From Planctomycetota bacterium (GTDB lineage: Bacteria > Planctomycetota > Phycisphaerae > UBA1845 > PWPN01): 64,000 nt of DNA. This document shows positions 42,893-51,769 of this stretch, piece after piece. The translations under genes and the position numbers were made by a program. The notes under the pieces were generated by a model. The model was not told where the DNA came from. It did not search any database and saw only the letters and a list, made by a program, of their open reading frames with translations. The DNA is taken from contig JAKPHF010000033.1 in NCBI GenBank assembly GCA_029550525.1, positions 1 through 64,000 on the forward strand, written 5' to 3'. Numbering within the stretch: the first letter of the stretch is position 1; every line of letters starts with the position of its first letter.

Positions 42893-45037
42893 CTATTTGT
42901 CTTCTATCGTCAGGTTGCTCAGGTAATTCTGCAGAGCGGATCGCTGCTGTTCCTCCTGCTTGCGCAGCGCGTTCACCTGCTCACGAAGCTCTTCGATCTG
43001 CGTTTCGAGCGTGTCGAGTTTGGTCAATTGCCGTCGGTAGGAGTCTGTGTTCTGTTGGAGCACCTGGAGGTTCTTGCGGATGCGCTCTTGCTCTTCGCCG
43101 GCTTCCTTGAGCTGTCGCTCCTGGCCCCTGCGCTCGCGGCCGATGCGGTCCAGCTCCGTCCGCAGCGAGACCACCTTCTGCAGTGCCTCGCGGACCTGGT
43201 CCGACATCACCTCGCCACCCATCGCCGAGATGTAATGCGTGATCGTGCCCAGATCCAGATCGGTGAGCACGACGGTCTCGCCGTAGATCCGCTGCAGACG
43301 CACCGGTTGCGAGGTCATCTGGTTGGCGGGCACGGATATCTTGAACCGCATGAGCTGGTCCGTGCGTTCGAAGGGTTCGGCCGGCTCGAGAAGCTGCCAA
43401 TCACCGGTGACCCGCTGCTCGATGAGCACGGTCTTGTCGCGAGCCTGCTTGTTGCGGAGCTTGTACGTCCGTTCATCGATGGCCTTCTGGCGGCGAATCA
43501 GCGTGCCTTTGTCGATGCTCAGGCTCACGATCTGTGTCTGGTGCGACTTCGCCTCGACCGTCACATCCGTGCCCAAATCCAGGGCGTAGGCGACGAGCCG
43601 CTCTTCGCCGGGCTTGAGATCGGGCAGTTTGGCGTCGCCGGCATAGATTCCGCCGTCGAAGATGGTGACCGGCCCCTGCATGAGGTTCAGCTCGGTGGTG
43701 TTCTTGATCTTCAAGCCGTTGAGCGGATGCTTGGAGTGGTTCTGCGGATTGAAGATGCTGAGTTTTTCGCCGCTGATTTGGCCGTTGACGATGGGCAGCA
43801 TGGCCGACTGCTGGCGGTTGATGGAGACGGGCGTCTCGATGACGTATTCGAACAGTTCGCCGGCCTCCTGAGCCTCAGCCACGGATTTCACGCCGCGTTC
43901 ATCGAGCAGCACGGACTCCTGACCGAGGAAGAGCTGCTTTTGAGCCGTGGCCGCCCCGGCGCCCCGGCGAGATGATTTCGCCGCGGGCGTTGCGACCTCG
44001 CGCGCCACCGCTACTGCCTCTTCCCCATCCGAATCCTTCGATGAAGCATCGCGTCCAAGCCTGAACTCGCCAGCGACGTTCTTCGCCAGGGCGTCGACGG
44101 GTATGCCGGCTTCGAACTGCGGCGCTCGCAGCGACGCGTAGAGTTCCAGATCCTCCACCGGCCGTCGCAGGTAGATGGGCGTGTACAGGTCCATGACGAA
44201 CGAGATCGGTCGGCCCGACACGAGCGAAAGCTGCACGTCCTTCCAGTCCTCGTCCGTGGTATTCTCGACGATGGCCCAGCCCTGGATGAACGGCTTGGCA
44301 TCGGGCACGAGCACCAGGCGATAGCTCGTCTTCCAGATGGGCGTTTCCAGCAGGAACGACGCTCGCACGCGGCGCTGGCCGTCGCCCGTGAATTTCAGCG
44401 AGACGGTCTTCTTGCCCGTGTCGTGCGTGGCGGCCAGGGCGGCCAGGGCCTTGTTCAGCTCGCTGGCGGTCTTCTCATCCAGCAGTTGCACGCCCTGCAA
44501 CTCGGCGAGCGGCAGTTGCTGCATGCCGTCGGCAGCCAGGATGTTCAGCAGGTCGGTCTCGACGACCCGTTCGCCCGCCAACACCTGTCGTTTCTCGACG
44601 CCCAGGATGGTGCCGGTCAGCTGTCGCGGGCCGGCGATGCGCACTCGCTGGCCGCGCAGGCTGTCGAGCAACTGAGCCAGCGTCTCCTTGCCCGTGAGCT
44701 TCACGCCGAAGCTTTGCAGCGTGCGCTCGAGCGGGTCCTTGGGCGAGTAGGTGACCACGTCCACCGAGCCGCCGTCGAAATCCTCGATAACGAGCGATTT
44801 CAGGATGTCGTTGATCTGCTCGGTGCGAAATTGCAGATCGACTGTGGCCGATCCGCTCAGCGTCCCGGCCCGTTCAAAGTATCCAACTCCGCTGGAAAAC
44901 AGCGTGATCCGCCGAAGCTGGAGATCGGCTTTGGCCGCCTCAACTTTCTGCGTGGCCTCGACCTGTGCGGACGCCGAAGCCGCGGCCCACAACGCCAAGC
45001 TCCCGATGATCTTGGAGACGCTCATTCCGCTGCACAT
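42893..45037 (-). CDS. Exported DUF4139-containing protein with C-terminal coiled coil
   Basis: A 714-residue protein of unknown function. The signal peptide is near the N-terminus (IIGSLALWAAASASA). The N-terminal third is beta-rich (LFSSGVGYFERAGTLSGSA). The middle contains the DUF4139 signature: FLLETPIWKTSYRLVL, QGWAIVENTTDEDWKDVQLSLVSGRPISF and LYTPIYLRRPV. Residues about 600-705 form a long Glu/Arg/Gln-rich coiled coil (RTELDRIGRERRGQERQLK, EEQERIRKNLQVLQQN). GGGAG lies 7 bases before the ATG. DUF4139 proteins are common in bacteria and uncharacterised; the coiled coil suggests oligomerisation. Stand-alone gene. Confidence 0.8.
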   Translation of the reverse strand: MCSGMSVSKIIGSLALWAAASASAQVEATQKVEAAKADLQLRRITLFSSGVGYFERAGTLSGSATVDLQFRTEQINDILKSLVIEDFDGGSVDVVTYSPKDPLERTLQSFGVKLTGKETLAQLLDSLRGQRVRIAGPRQLTGTILGVEKRQVLAGERVVETDLLNILAADGMQQLPLAELQGVQLLDEKTASELNKALAALAATHDTGKKTVSLKFTGDGQRRVRASFLLETPIWKTSYRLVLVPDAKPFIQGWAIVENTTDEDWKDVQLSLVSGRPISFVMDLYTPIYLRRPVEDLELYASLRAPQFEAGIPVDALAKNVAGEFRLGRDASSKDSDGEEAVAVAREVATPAAKSSRRGAGAATAQKQLFLGQESVLLDERGVKSVAEAQEAGELFEYVIETPVSINRQQSAMLPIVNGQISGEKLSIFNPQNHSKHPLNGLKIKNTTELNLMQGPVTIFDGGIYAGDAKLPDLKPGEERLVAYALDLGTDVTVEAKSHQTQIVSLSIDKGTLIRRQKAIDERTYKLRNKQARDKTVLIEQRVTGDWQLLEPAEPFERTDQLMRFKISVPANQMTSQPVRLQRIYGETVVLTDLDLGTITHYISAMGGEVMSDQVREALQKVVSLRTELDRIGRERRGQERQLKEAGEEQERIRKNLQVLQQNTDSYRRQLTKLDTLETQIEELREQVNALRKQEEQQRSALQNYLSNLTIEDK

Positions 45038-45260
45038 GGAATTCTCCCGAGCCTTCTGCCCGTACGATGTCCATGGGTTTCACGAAACCCGGTTTCAATG
45101 ACCGTCTGGACAGTTGGATGCACGGGAAGGCTGGTCGGTTCCACTGCCGCTCTGTTTTTCCCCGCGAGCCGCAGGGCTTTGTCCCAACGGGATCAGTTCG
45201 ACGTGGGCGGAGCATCCGGCACGCGGGTGTTGCGAAGGGGAGCGACAGCGACGGGGAAAA

Positions 45261-45290
45261 GAGACGGCGGGGACAAGCCCCGCCGCTCGC
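45261..45290. repeat. Dispersed hairpin repeat (inverted copy)
   Basis: GAGACGGCGGGG-ACAAG-CCCCGCCGCTCGC: the reverse orientation of the 16994 and 42750 elements, in the gap before the nrfA stop. Confidence 0.6.
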
Positions 45291-45321
45291 TGGGGACACC
45301 GGAGGAGTGAGCTATGCCCAG

Positions 45322-46782
45322 TCATCCGCCCGCCGGGCGGGTGGTGGGAAGCCCGCGCAGGGCGATCTGGCCCTGGCGGATTTCGTCGAGCGCCAGGTTG
45401 AGGATGCGGGCTGCCTCCTGGTCGGCATGGAAGCCCATGGAGTTTTCGGCCTCGATGTAATCGAGGAAGAACTGGCCGCGCCGATGATGCTGGCGGGCTG
45501 CTTTGAGTTGATCGTCGGTCGCTCCGGCCGCCATGGCGTCGGCGATGTCCTCGATCAGGCTGACCAGAGCGTCCATGACCATGTTCCGCATGTCGTAGGT
45601 CTTCGATTGAATGGTGTACGCCCGCTCGCGCAGCTCCTCTTCCGATGCCCGATGACAGGTCTGGCAGGCGTGGTTGATGTTCAGCAGCGGACTGCGGACC
45701 CAGTGATCGCTGACCTTCATGGCCCCGACGCGCATGTACGGCATATGGCAATCGGCGCAGGCCACGCCGGCCCGGGCGTGCGTCCCCTGATTCCACATCT
45801 CGAACTCCGGATGCTGGGCCTTGAGCATGGGGGCCTTGGTGATCGCGTGCGTCCAGTCCGAGAAACCGACCTCGTCGTAGTAGGCCAGCGCCTCGTCGGC
45901 CTTGAGCCCCTTGAACCAGGGATACGTGAGCCGCTTTTCCTCACCCTTGAAGTAGTATTCGACGTGGCACTGCCCGCATACGAAGGACCGCATTTCCTGG
46001 CGGGTGGCCATGGTGTTCACGTCGTAATTCTCGATCCCTTCGGCGGCCTTGGCACGTTTGATGCCCTCGATGAACGCCGGCCGCGTCACCCGCAGCTGCA
46101 TGGTCTGCGGATCGTGGCAGTCGATGCAGGCTACCGGGTGCTCGACGTGCTGGCGAGCCTCCTGGTAGGGCATGTGGTTCAGCTTCTCGAAGCCTTTGAA
46201 GATATCGCCGTCGCCCAGTTCCTTGTAAGCGACGTATGTCGAGGCGTGGCAGTGCACGCACGTGCCGGGCTGCTGTGTCACCCGCTGGCGCTGCGTGTAC
46301 GTCTGGTCGCTCAGCATGTAGGCGTGGCCGCGTTCCTCGCGGAAGTCCACGGCGAATGCGTAGCCTGCCCACATGGTTTTGAGCCGGGGATCCTCCTCGA
46401 GCCGCGACTGGGCCACGATCGACCGCGGATCGGCGTCATCGGGCACGCGGGGCCGGGCTTCACTTCCGCCGAAGCGTGTGCGAACCATGTCCACCGTCCG
46501 CCGATAGGTGTCATACTGTTGCGGGAAGTTCTTGCCCCAGATGGACGGGTCCACCGTGTTGTCGTCCAGCGTCACGACGCGGAAGAACGGGTTCTTGGCT
46601 TCCTGCTTGTGCTCGTAGATGCTGATCAGGAGTCCGGCGACCACGAATACCGCAATCGCGGCCACGACGCCGGTGGCCACCACGAACCAGAGCAACCGGC
46701 GCGAGCCGGACGGCGGCGGGGCGGGAGCATTGGCCGGCGGGTTCGGCAGATTGTTGGAATTCTCGTGGTCTCGTTCGGTCAT
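45322..46782 (-). CDS. nrfA: Ammonia-forming cytochrome c nitrite reductase, catalytic subunit (CXXCH type)
   Basis: A 486-residue pentahaem enzyme reducing nitrite to ammonium. The five haem motifs in order are CVHCH (175-179), CIDCH (219-223), CGQCH (269-273), CADCH (342-346) and CQTCH (373-377). The first, catalytic haem normally uses CXXCK; here it is CXXCH, as in a minority clade of NrfA. The other active-site elements are intact: EERGHAY (Arg and His), VEYY after the third motif (Ca ligand Glu and catalytic Tyr) and KAQHPE (321-326: Ca ligands Lys and Gln, catalytic His). An N-terminal Pro-rich stretch precedes a membrane helix at 29-53 (probably an uncleaved anchor). nrfH lies 108 bases upstream. 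Confidence 0.93.
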   Translation of the reverse strand: MTERDHENSNNLPNPPANAPAPPPSGSRRLLWFVVATGVVAAIAVFVVAGLLISIYEHKQEAKNPFFRVVTLDDNTVDPSIWGKNFPQQYDTYRRTVDMVRTRFGGSEARPRVPDDADPRSIVAQSRLEEDPRLKTMWAGYAFAVDFREERGHAYMLSDQTYTQRQRVTQQPGTCVHCHASTYVAYKELGDGDIFKGFEKLNHMPYQEARQHVEHPVACIDCHDPQTMQLRVTRPAFIEGIKRAKAAEGIENYDVNTMATRQEMRSFVCGQCHVEYYFKGEEKRLTYPWFKGLKADEALAYYDEVGFSDWTHAITKAPMLKAQHPEFEMWNQGTHARAGVACADCHMPYMRVGAMKVSDHWVRSPLLNINHACQTCHRASEEELRERAYTIQSKTYDMRNMVMDALVSLIEDIADAMAAGATDDQLKAARQHHRRGQFFLDYIEAENSMGFHADQEAARILNLALDEIRQGQIALRGLPTTRPAGG

Positions 46783-46890
46783 GGCTTCTCCACTTCTCTG
46801 CTCAGCCGCTATCTGACGGTCGCGGCTCGTTCTCGCAGGGCGGCCCTCTTGTCCGTTACCCGCGATCGGGTCGCAGTTCGAGATCCCTCG

Positions 46891-47343
46891 TCACTCGGCG
46901 TGACCTACTTGTGAATGACACCTCACGCAGGACATCGCCTCGCCCGGCCGATGCACCGCGTCGATGGCCTGCACGATGTCGGCGTGACACTTGCGGCAGG
47001 CCGCTTCTGTAACCTCCAGATTCCGAGGCGTAATGCGAATCGGCTCCTTGAAGCCGAACGTGAACGCCATCGAGTGATGGTATCCGTTCGACGCCTTGGT
47101 CAGGTACTTGCCGATGAAGTTCTCGGGCGTGTGGCAATCGTTGCAGACCGCCACGTGGTGGTGGCTCGACTTGGCCCAGGCGTCCAGATGGTTCTGCATG
47201 ACGTGGCAGTTCGCGCAGGCCGTCGGATCGTTGGTCATGTACGACGCACCGTCGGCGTAAATGAACGTGAACAGGCCCAGGCCGGCGGGGATGCCGAGCG
47301 CCAGTCCCAGAACGCCTCCGATCAACGGCAAACGACTGCGCAT
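46891..47343 (-). CDS. nrfH: Cytochrome c nitrite reductase small subunit, quinol oxidase
   Basis: A 150-residue NapC/NirT-family membrane cytochrome that passes electrons from menaquinol to NrfA. One N-terminal helix (GGVLGLALGIPAGLGLFTFIY) is followed by four haem motifs: CANCH, CNDCH, CRKCH and CVRCH. TNDPTACANCHVMQNHLDAW has the family pattern with the Met that can ligate the first haem. Transcribed ahead of nrfA, matching the usual nrfHA order. Confidence 0.93.
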   Translation of the reverse strand: MRSRLPLIGGVLGLALGIPAGLGLFTFIYADGASYMTNDPTACANCHVMQNHLDAWAKSSHHHVAVCNDCHTPENFIGKYLTKASNGYHHSMAFTFGFKEPIRITPRNLEVTEAACRKCHADIVQAIDAVHRPGEAMSCVRCHSQVGHAE

Positions 47344-47432
47344 TCCTCACTCGCTCACATCACAAAAGACCGGTGGATCGACGCCACCTTCCATTATGGC
47401 CGGTCTGTTGCCGGTTGAACAGCACGGCAAGT

Positions 47433-47483
47433 CGAAGGCCCCGGGCACCCGGGAATCCGGGTACGACTTGCCCGGGGCCTTCG
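47433..47483. repeat. Long perfect stem-loop between hcp and nrfH
   Basis: A perfect 15-bp inverted repeat (arms 47433-47447 and 47469-47483, CGAAGGCCCCGGGCA) with a nested ACCCGG/CCGGGT hairpin inside. It is in the leader of nrfHA and after hcp. No T-run follows in either direction, so it may act as an mRNA barrier or processing site rather than a simple terminator. Confidence 0.6.
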
Positions 47484-47515
47484 GTCGCGGACTTCGACTC
47501 GCCGTCAGCCGAATG

Positions 47516-48829
47516 TCAATTGCGCCCGGCAATGGCCACTTTCAAATCCACCAACGGCTGATCGCCCACCAGTTGCAGGTCGAACTTGTCCCGCAGGACG
47601 GCCATTACGTTGGGCGAGACGAACGCCGGTGCGGCCGGACCGATGCGAATGCCTTTGACGCCCAGTGCCAACAGGCTCAAGAGCACGGCCACCGCTTTCT
47701 GCTCGAACCACGACAACACGATGGTGAGCGGCAGATCGTTGACGCTGCAGTTGAAAGCACCGGCCAGGGCGGCGGCGACCTGAATCGCACCGTACGAATC
47801 GTTGCACTGGCCCATGTCGAGCAACCGCGGCACCGGTCCCACGCCCGGCAGCTCGATCGTGCCGAAGTCGTTGTCGCGGATACGGAACTTGCCGCAGCCT
47901 ACGGTCAGCACGAGCGAGTCCTTGGGCGTGTTGGCCGCATACTCGGAGAAGTAGTTTCGGCCGGGCTCGGCGCCGTCGCAGCCGCCTACGACGAAAAACC
48001 GGCTGATCTTGCCCGCCTTGACCGCATCCACGACCTTGTCGGCCAGGCTGGTGATCACCGAGTGGTGGAATCCGATGGTGGACTCTTTCACCTTGTGCTC
48101 GGGCAGGGGGGCGCATTCGAGGGCTTTGGCGATCACTTCGGAGAAATCGTTGTTCTTGATGCACTTGCTACCAGGCACGGCCGTTACCCGCGTGGTGAAC
48201 AACCGGTCCTTATAGCTGTCCTTGGGGATGAGCACGCAGTTGGTGGTGGCCAGGATCGGCCCGCTGAACTTCTCGAACTCCACCTTCTGCTTCTGCCAGG
48301 CCCCGCCGTAGTGGCCGGCCAAGTGGCTGTGCTTCCGCAACTCGGGGTACATGTGCGCGGGCAGCATCTCGCCGTGGGTGTAGACGTTGATGCCTTTGCC
48401 GGCGGTCTGCTCCAGCAGGTCGGCCAAGTCCAGAAGGTCATGGCCGGTGATCAGAATGCCCGGGCCGGCCTTCGTCCCCTCGTAGACGGTGGTGGGCGAG
48501 GGCTGGCCGAACTTCTTGACGTGGCCCTCGTCCAGCATCTGCATGACCCGCAGGTTCTTGCGCCCGCACTCGAGCACAAGTTCCAGCGTTTCGCCCAGGT
48601 CGAAGTTCACGTTGGTCATGGTCGAGAACAGAGCCTCTTCCACGAACGCGTCCACCTCGGGATCGACCATGCCCAGCCGCCGGGCGTGGTGCTTGTACGC
48701 GCACAGGCCCTTGAGCCCGTAGAGGAGGATTTCCTGCAAGCTTTGGATATCTTCGTTCTTGCCGCACACGCCAACCTGGTTCACGCAGGCCGTCCCGCCC
48801 GCCGTTTGCTCGCACTGATTGCAGAACAT
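47516..48829 (-). CDS. hcp: Hybrid-cluster protein (hydroxylamine/NO reductase), short form
   Basis: A 437-residue Fe-S protein. The N-terminal cluster motif is CNQCEQTAGGTACVNQVGVC (C-x2-C-x8-C-x5-C). The hybrid-cluster region has THGEMLPAHMYPELR, TTNCVLIPK, VTAVPGSKCIK, VGGCDGAEPGRNYFSE, TVGCGKFR and DMGQCNDSYGA. It is about 100 residues shorter than the 540-residue E. coli type, matching the compact class that lacks part of the N-terminal helical bundle. Hcp removes hydroxylamine or NO; NO and hydroxylamine are by-products or inhibitors of nitrite reduction, so placement before nrfHA makes sense. Confidence 0.94.
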   Translation of the reverse strand: MFCNQCEQTAGGTACVNQVGVCGKNEDIQSLQEILLYGLKGLCAYKHHARRLGMVDPEVDAFVEEALFSTMTNVNFDLGETLELVLECGRKNLRVMQMLDEGHVKKFGQPSPTTVYEGTKAGPGILITGHDLLDLADLLEQTAGKGINVYTHGEMLPAHMYPELRKHSHLAGHYGGAWQKQKVEFEKFSGPILATTNCVLIPKDSYKDRLFTTRVTAVPGSKCIKNNDFSEVIAKALECAPLPEHKVKESTIGFHHSVITSLADKVVDAVKAGKISRFFVVGGCDGAEPGRNYFSEYAANTPKDSLVLTVGCGKFRIRDNDFGTIELPGVGPVPRLLDMGQCNDSYGAIQVAAALAGAFNCSVNDLPLTIVLSWFEQKAVAVLLSLLALGVKGIRIGPAAPAFVSPNVMAVLRDKFDLQLVGDQPLVDLKVAIAGRN

Positions 48830-49138
48830 CGTACTGAAGTCTCCGTTGTGAATCCCCTTGGCCCCTCGGGCGGCCGACCATTCGGGCCCGGCCGGGGCGT
48901 CGATGTCATGGGGGTAGTATCGAGCATCGGCGAGGATTCCGCCTTGACGACGGTCAATTTTGGGAAAAAATTCACAAGAGATTGTAAGTGTTTGTAAAGC
49001 ATTGGTTTATGATGGAAAAAAAGGGGCTGGGGCCTGGGGAAGAATCTCAGTTCTGAACTGCTGGGCGTCGAGGCGGGCGAGACGCCCGCCCCCCACGCCG
49101 GTCTGACTTTTATACAGCTTAGAGCTTATAGCTCTTCC
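48830..49138. other. Upstream region of hcp with repeats
   Basis: Contains the hcp promoter region (A/T-rich 48955-49020), a three-unit heptamer array (49023-49043: GGGGCTG, GGGCCTG, GGGAAGA), a G+C repeat (49069-49097) and a second heptamer array at 49117-49137 (GCTTAGA, GCTTATA, GCTCTTC) touching the MFS gene stop. TTCACAA at 48972-48978 and TTGTGAA at 48844-48850 are isolated half-sites. Confidence 0.5.
49117..49137. repeat. Heptamer tandem repeat (GCTTANA type)
   Basis: Three units directly before the leftward MFS gene's stop codon. Confidence 0.6.
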
Positions 49139-50662
49139 TCAATCGTCGCGGCCGGCTTCCCGGACGCGGACCCAGCGGCGGAAGGCCACCAAGCCTACCG
49201 GCGCGACCGAAGCGATCAAGGCGATGATCAGCCACATGGTGGTCGAGTCACGCGGGCCGGTCTCCGGGCAGTAGCGAGCCAGGAGCGTGCCGGACACGCC
49301 GCCGACGATGAGCTTGGCCAGGAACATGGGCACGTACGACAGCGCGCCGTAAGAGGCTTCCTGGCCCTTGGGGGCGATGGAGGCCGCGTACTCATACACT
49401 CGCGGCGAATAGAAAGCCTCGCCCACCGAGAGCAGCACGGCGAAGAAAAAGATGCTGATGTACCAGGGATTCACCGCACCTTTGAGGCCGAGATAGCCGT
49501 GGCCCAGCCAATGACCGAACCACCCGTCGGCCAGACCCTGGAACCACGTGGGAGGCAGGGCCAGGATGAACACGGCCAAGGCGGAAATGGCGGTCCCGAA
49601 CGTCACCACGCGATAAGCCGAGATGTGCTGCGTCAGCACGCCGACGATGGGCACCAGGATGATGATGAGGGCGGCGTTCGTCACCGTCCAGAGCCGTCCG
49701 ATGGGCGCGCCCTCGCCCAACTCGCGAATGCCGAACTTCGGATACGCATAGTACATCTGCATGTAGATCAACTTGACGAACGCGATCAGCATGAGAAATC
49801 CGAGCAGGCGGTAAAAGCCGGGCTGGCGGCCCAATGCGGCAAAGTTGCGGCCCGTATCTTTGACCGTGTCGCGCACCGTCCGAGTGATCGCGGCGAAGAA
49901 CCCTTCCTGCGAGTCGCGGGTCTGTTCCGGCGCAATGACCACGCCCTCGTCGGTGGCTTCTGCACCTGGCCGGATGCCGAAGTACAGGATCGGGATCAGC
50001 GCGATTTCAATGATCAAGCTTGCGAAAAACAGAGCCTGGTATGTGGAGATCTGGACGCCCACGAGCGGCAAGGTGTGCCGGGCATGCTCGCCCAGATGTT
50101 CTCGCATGAAGTCGAAGATGAATCCGGAAGCCAGGAAGCCCACGTTCATCATGATGTAGAAGATCGAGAACGAGATGGAACGCTGGGAGGTCGTGCTGTA
50201 GCGCCGGATGGCGGCCACGAGCACCGGTGTGCCCAGTGCCTCGCCCATGGCGAGCGGGACGAGGCCGCCCGCCACCGCCAGCAGCTTGTTCTGCGTGATC
50301 ATCATCACCAGCCGGGCCGCCACGCAGATCCAGACACCGAGTAGGAAGGTCTTGCGCAAGCCGATGGCATCGGTCAGCGAGCCGACCAGGACGGTGAACA
50401 CGGTCATCGAGATGGACCATCCCGCGACCAGGTAGCTCGCGTACTCGTCGCTGTAGCCCAGGTCGGCCGATAGCCACAGCACGAGCGTCGAGTTCATGAT
50501 GGCATAGGCCGCCACAGCCAGGAACTTGACCAGAAAGACCACCCACAGCTCGGGCATGGCCCCTTTGAGGACCGCGAACCGGGCCAAGATCCCTTCGCGC
50601 GGTTCTCGCTGCGGCGACTGCTTTTCCGGCGTGACGGTTGTCGGCTGCGCGCTGCTCGCCAT
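49139..50662 (-). CDS. MFS transporter
   Basis: A 507-residue inner-membrane transporter with about 12 hydrophobic helices and a central hydrophilic loop (about residues 225-260, PGAEATDEGVVIAPEQTRDSQ). The helix 2-3 loop GSLTDAIGLRKTFLLG is the MFS signature (G-x3-D-x-G-R-K/R). Helix 5 has GEALGTPVLVAAIRRY. The substrate is unknown; the overall look is nearer to oligopeptide (POT-like) permeases than to nitrate/nitrite NarK. GGAG lies 7 bases before the ATG. It is co-directional with hcp-nrfHA but separated from hcp by a 300-base repeat-rich gap. Confidence 0.8.
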   Translation of the reverse strand: MASSAQPTTVTPEKQSPQREPREGILARFAVLKGAMPELWVVFLVKFLAVAAYAIMNSTLVLWLSADLGYSDEYASYLVAGWSISMTVFTVLVGSLTDAIGLRKTFLLGVWICVAARLVMMITQNKLLAVAGGLVPLAMGEALGTPVLVAAIRRYSTTSQRSISFSIFYIMMNVGFLASGFIFDFMREHLGEHARHTLPLVGVQISTYQALFFASLIIEIALIPILYFGIRPGAEATDEGVVIAPEQTRDSQEGFFAAITRTVRDTVKDTGRNFAALGRQPGFYRLLGFLMLIAFVKLIYMQMYYAYPKFGIRELGEGAPIGRLWTVTNAALIIILVPIVGVLTQHISAYRVVTFGTAISALAVFILALPPTWFQGLADGWFGHWLGHGYLGLKGAVNPWYISIFFFAVLLSVGEAFYSPRVYEYAASIAPKGQEASYGALSYVPMFLAKLIVGGVSGTLLARYCPETGPRDSTTMWLIIALIASVAPVGLVAFRRWVRVREAGRDD

Positions 50663-50875
50663 GGAAGTTCTCCTGCGATTTGGGTTGCGCCCGAGCGGTC
50701 GGGAGCGGTCGGGAACGATGACGGCGGGCATGATAACGGATGTGCCGTCTCGGGCACAGTCGCCGGGGGGGCAGCAGGCCGGCATCCCGACCTTCGGAGA
50801 CGGGTGAGATGTCCGTCAGATGGGCCGTGCATTTGACCGCGAGCGAGTTTGCTCTACGCTAGGCTGCTGCCGGAG

Positions 50876-50922
50876 GCGGATATCCTGCCCGCCTGAGAAG
50901 GGCGCGACGCCCGCCCGCCGGA
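50876..50922. repeat. Dispersed G+C repeat
   Basis: CCTGCCCGCCTGAGAAGGGCG and GACGCCCGCCCGCC parts, a diverged copy of the 21251 family, 20 bases before the methyltransferase start. Confidence 0.5.
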
Positions 50923-50941
50923 GCGCAAGGAGGCATAGTCC

Positions 50942-51700
50942 ATGGGTGAACCTGACATTCGCATTGAAGCCCGCCCCTCGGCTCAGGAGGTTTCCGCCCG
51001 TGAGCAGATGCAGCGGCTGTTCATCGACTGCCCGATCCCGCTGGGCGAGCTGATGAGCAACCTGGGGCTGTTCATCCGCCGGCAGGATCTGTCGCGCTTG
51101 CTGTTCATCAGCGATCTGTACCGCCGCATCGTGGACGTGCATGGATCGATTCTGGAGTTCGGCGTGCGCTGGGGACAGAACCTGGCACTGTTCACGTCGC
51201 TTCGCGGCATCTTCGAGCCGTTCAACCACAACCGCAAGATCGTCGGGTTCGACACCTGGGAAGGCTTCCCGTCCGTGCACGCCAAGGACGGCCACGCCGA
51301 CGTCGTGTCGGTGGGAGCCTATGCCACGACTGCCGGCTACGAGAACTACCTCGAACAACTGCTCGCCTGTCACGAGCAGGAAAGCCCCATCGCCCATATC
51401 CGCAAGTTCGAACTGGTCAAGGGTGACGCCACCGTCGAAGTCGATCGCTATCTCGAACGCAATCCGGAAACCATCGTCGCTCTGGCCTTCTTCGATCTGG
51501 ATCTGTACGAGCCCACCCGCAAGTGCCTGGAGGCGATTCGTGATCGGCTCACCCGCGGCAGCGTGGTTGCGTTCGATCAGGTGAACGTCCACGCCTTCCC
51601 TGGCGAGACGCTGGCGCTCAAGGAAGTTTTCGGGCTCGACCGATATCGCCTGTACCGTTCGCCGTACAGCAATGCCGCCTGCTATTTGGTGGTGGAATGA
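50942..51700 (+). CDS. TylF/macrocin-O-methyltransferase-family SAM methyltransferase
   Basis: A 252-residue class I methyltransferase. ILEFGVRWGQNLALF (about residues 69-83) is the SAM-binding glycine motif (FGVRWG), followed by KIVGFDTWEGFP, the acidic strand-2 and loop typical of the TylF group; KGDATVEVDRYLE and ALAFFDLDLYEPTRKCLEAI are the metal-binding-type DxD region; GSVVAFDQVNVHAFPGE follows. Proteins of this group methylate sugar or macrolide hydroxyls. The real substrate is unknown and no polysaccharide cluster surrounds it. Confidence 0.8.
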   Translation: MGEPDIRIEARPSAQEVSAREQMQRLFIDCPIPLGELMSNLGLFIRRQDLSRLLFISDLYRRIVDVHGSILEFGVRWGQNLALFTSLRGIFEPFNHNRKIVGFDTWEGFPSVHAKDGHADVVSVGAYATTAGYENYLEQLLACHEQESPIAHIRKFELVKGDATVEVDRYLERNPETIVALAFFDLDLYEPTRKCLEAIRDRLTRGSVVAFDQVNVHAFPGETLALKEVFGLDRYRLYRSPYSNAACYLVVE

Positions 51701-51757
51701 GCTTCCCGGCGGTCCTGCGTCGATTCCCATCGGCCGCGCGTGTCGGCGAGGATGCGA

Positions 51758-51763
51758 TACAAT
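51758..51763 (+). promoter_or_regulatory. -10 element directly before the kinase-like gene
   Basis: TACAAT ends 6 bases before the ATG at 51770; no SD is present. Compatible with a leaderless mRNA. Confidence 0.4.
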
Positions 51764-51769
51764 CGGTGG

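Noticed and set aside
48844..48978. FNR/HcpR-like sites upstream of hcp (TTGTGAA, TTCACAA)
   Set aside because: The half-sites are 120 bases apart and do not form a palindrome.
41522..48997. Long plus-strand frames opposite the kinase, DUF4139, nrfA and hcp genes
   Set aside because: All cover genes with full sets of motifs; none has an SD or domain.
49139..50662. Nitrate/nitrite transporter NarK
   Set aside because: Although it is near hcp-nrfHA, the nitrate-signature motifs of NarK are absent.
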